Assembly (NCBI GenBank): GCA_963995505.1
Contig: OZ023188.1
Span: 15,947,912-16,011,911, forward strand
Reading direction: 5' to 3'
From: Hypericum androsaemum
Taxonomy: Eukaryota > Streptophyta > Magnoliopsida > Malpighiales > Hypericaceae
Length of the DNA: 64,000 bases
Shown: positions 62,968 to 64,000 of the stretch, piece by piece
Position numbering within the stretch: position 1 is the first letter of the stretch
Layout: the number at the start of each line of letters is the position of its first letter
The notes under the pieces: model-generated
Databases searched by the model: none
What the model was told of the DNA's origin: nothing
What the model saw: the letters and a program-made list of their open reading frames with translations, nothing else
Made by a program: the position numbers and the translations under genes

Positions 62968-63370
62968 GAGATAATTACTCTCAGGACCTCAGGGTATAGT
63001 AAAATAGACTCTGAAGACCCTGTAGTTTCCCTACTAATTACTGAGCCCCTGTAGTTTGGTTATTATTATACACTCGGGTCCCTATAGCCGGAATCGTCTA
63101 TTTTTCCAGCGAACTCCCTACCTAAAATGTCTAAAATGCCCCTAGGCCCCTTTTTACCACCCAGTTAAAAAAATCAGTTTCACATTCACTCATCCCCTTC
63201 CCCGACTCCTTCCTCTCCCCCGACTCCTCCCCTCCCCCGACTCGCCGAATTTCTCCCCTCTCCAGACCGTTTCTCCCCTCTCCTGACTCCCCCCATTCTC
63301 GTGATATAGTGTCCTCCTTCTTCGTGTGCCTAGGGTTTCGAAGAAACCCTAATTTCAAAAATTGTCCACC

Positions 63371-63907
63371 ATGTCAGAGCCAAAATTATTCACTCTTGAG
63401 TTCGTGCTGGATGGTAAGTCACAATTTTACAACAATGTCGACCCAGATCGTTATTGTTTTGTCAATATGGTGAAAGATGTTTACAATGCATTTCCAATAG
63501 AGTCGTCAGTTTGCTATTTTAGAATGAAATGTGGGTTGGAAATAAGTTGTGATGATGATCTTATGTTCATGTTCGAATTCTACGACTCTGAAGATGTGTT
63601 TAGGGTTTATGTTGAACCTAAGGAGATAGGAATACTCCTTCTTGTTGTCAGCCCGAAAGGGAAGGTGTTGTACCGTCGTAAGTTCCCAAGAGATAGGATT
63701 CCTAGAATTGGTTTGGGTGATGGTGGTGTGGAGGCTGGTCGTGAAGTGAAGGCTAGTCGTGATGTGGAGGCTGGTCGTAAAGTAGAGGCTGGTCGTGATG
63801 TGGAGGCTGGTCGTGAAGTAGAGAGGGATGGTGGTGATCATGAGGGTGATGTAGAGGGGGATGGTGGTGATCAGGAGGGTGAAGTAGAGAGGGATGGTTT
63901 TGATTAG
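63371..63907 (+). pseudogene. MULE-encoded PB1-like protein, stopped within a tandem repeat
   Basis: From ATG 63371 (MSEPKLFTLEFVLDGKSQFY) the frame encodes a PB1-like domain of about 100 residues (NNVDPDRYCFVNMVKD, GLEISCDDDLMFMFEF, VFRVYVEPKE). It then enters 18-bp repeats (VEAGR(D/E)) and 33-bp repeats (VERDGGDQEGE-like). A TAG at 63905-63907 stands where sister repeats have CAG, and the frame stays open in the repeats after it. So it is probably a premature stop in a longer protein. Confidence 0.75.
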
Positions 63908-64000
63908 GAGGGTGAAGTGGAGAGGGATGGTGGTAATCAGGAGAGCCATGTGGAGAGGGATGGCGGTGATCAGGAGGGTGAAGTGGATAGGGATGGTGGT
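63728..64000 (+). repeat. Coding tandem repeats, 18-bp then 33-bp units
   Basis: Five 18-bp units (gtggaggctggtcgtgat-like) at 63728-63817 are followed by about 5.7 units of 33 bp to the window end. Both unit lengths are multiples of three, so copy-number change would preserve the frame. Confidence 0.9.

Larger units (their letters stand above)
62968..64000 (+). mobile_element. 5' part of a coding Mutator-like element (runs off the window)
   Basis: The left end GAGATAATTACTCTCAGGAC matches the terminal inverted repeat of the MULE at 31024. About 400 bp of TIR and leader with a C-rich tract (63180-63300) precede an open frame with a PB1-like domain, the N-terminal module of plant MULE transposases. 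The transposase core and right TIR lie beyond position 64000, so autonomy cannot be judged. Confidence 0.85.

Noticed and set aside
63506..63949. 147-codon minus-strand frame with TTIPLYFT repeats
   Set aside because: It is the antisense of the coding tandem repeats of the MULE protein.

Overview
The window is nuclear DNA of a flowering plant, most likely a eudicot. It holds multi-exon genes with GT-AG introns and plant-specific gene families, and about half of it is transposable elements. The species cannot be fixed from the sequence.

Host genes, in order. (1) An atypical leucine-rich-repeat receptor-like kinase (821-3719, +). (2) A small plant-specific protein gene, possibly broken (4418-4856, -). 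(3) EB1C, a microtubule plus-end protein (13456-15093, +). (4) A D3-type cyclin (29075-30645, -). (5) A small-RNA-degrading DEDDh exonuclease of the SDN family (52285-55260, +). (6) A doubtful serine-rich gene with an E2F-like site upstream (about 55762-56257, -). (7) The Golgi/ER retrieval receptor RER1 (57022-58025, +). (8) A papain-type cysteine protease (60345-62338, -). I rebuilt exon boundaries for the clear genes from splice sites and reading phase. They do not form a pathway; this is an ordinary stretch of plant genes separated by repeats.

Mobile elements, with target-site duplications (TSDs) where they can be read. A degraded hAT element (5249-7774, 8-bp TSD). A TRIM-type LTR with its primer-binding site (7901-8011). 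A decayed Ty1-copia element (about 8045-12640) carrying a nested hAT MITE and a nested LTR-like insertion. A second copia with two LTRs and TSD CCTTC (15823-21980). A Cassandra-type element carrying 5S rRNA sequence (22942-23248, TSD CATTC). A second hAT MITE with a perfect 8-bp TSD (26864-27334). Three Mutator-like elements with 9-bp TSDs packed into 3.4 kb upstream of the cyclin gene (31024-34406). Remnants of MULE, GRF-zinc-finger and LINE genes (35.4-37.3 kb). A large copia with TSD ATAAC (39999-48842). At the right edge, the 5' end of a coding Mutator-like element (62968 onward).

The most notable observations are: an uninterrupted 193-codon reading frame between the primer-binding site and gag of the large copia; a G-box array just upstream of the TATA box in both of its LTRs; TIR homology linking the coding MULE at the right edge to non-coding copies in the cyclin promoter region; and a receptor kinase whose catalytic residues are replaced.
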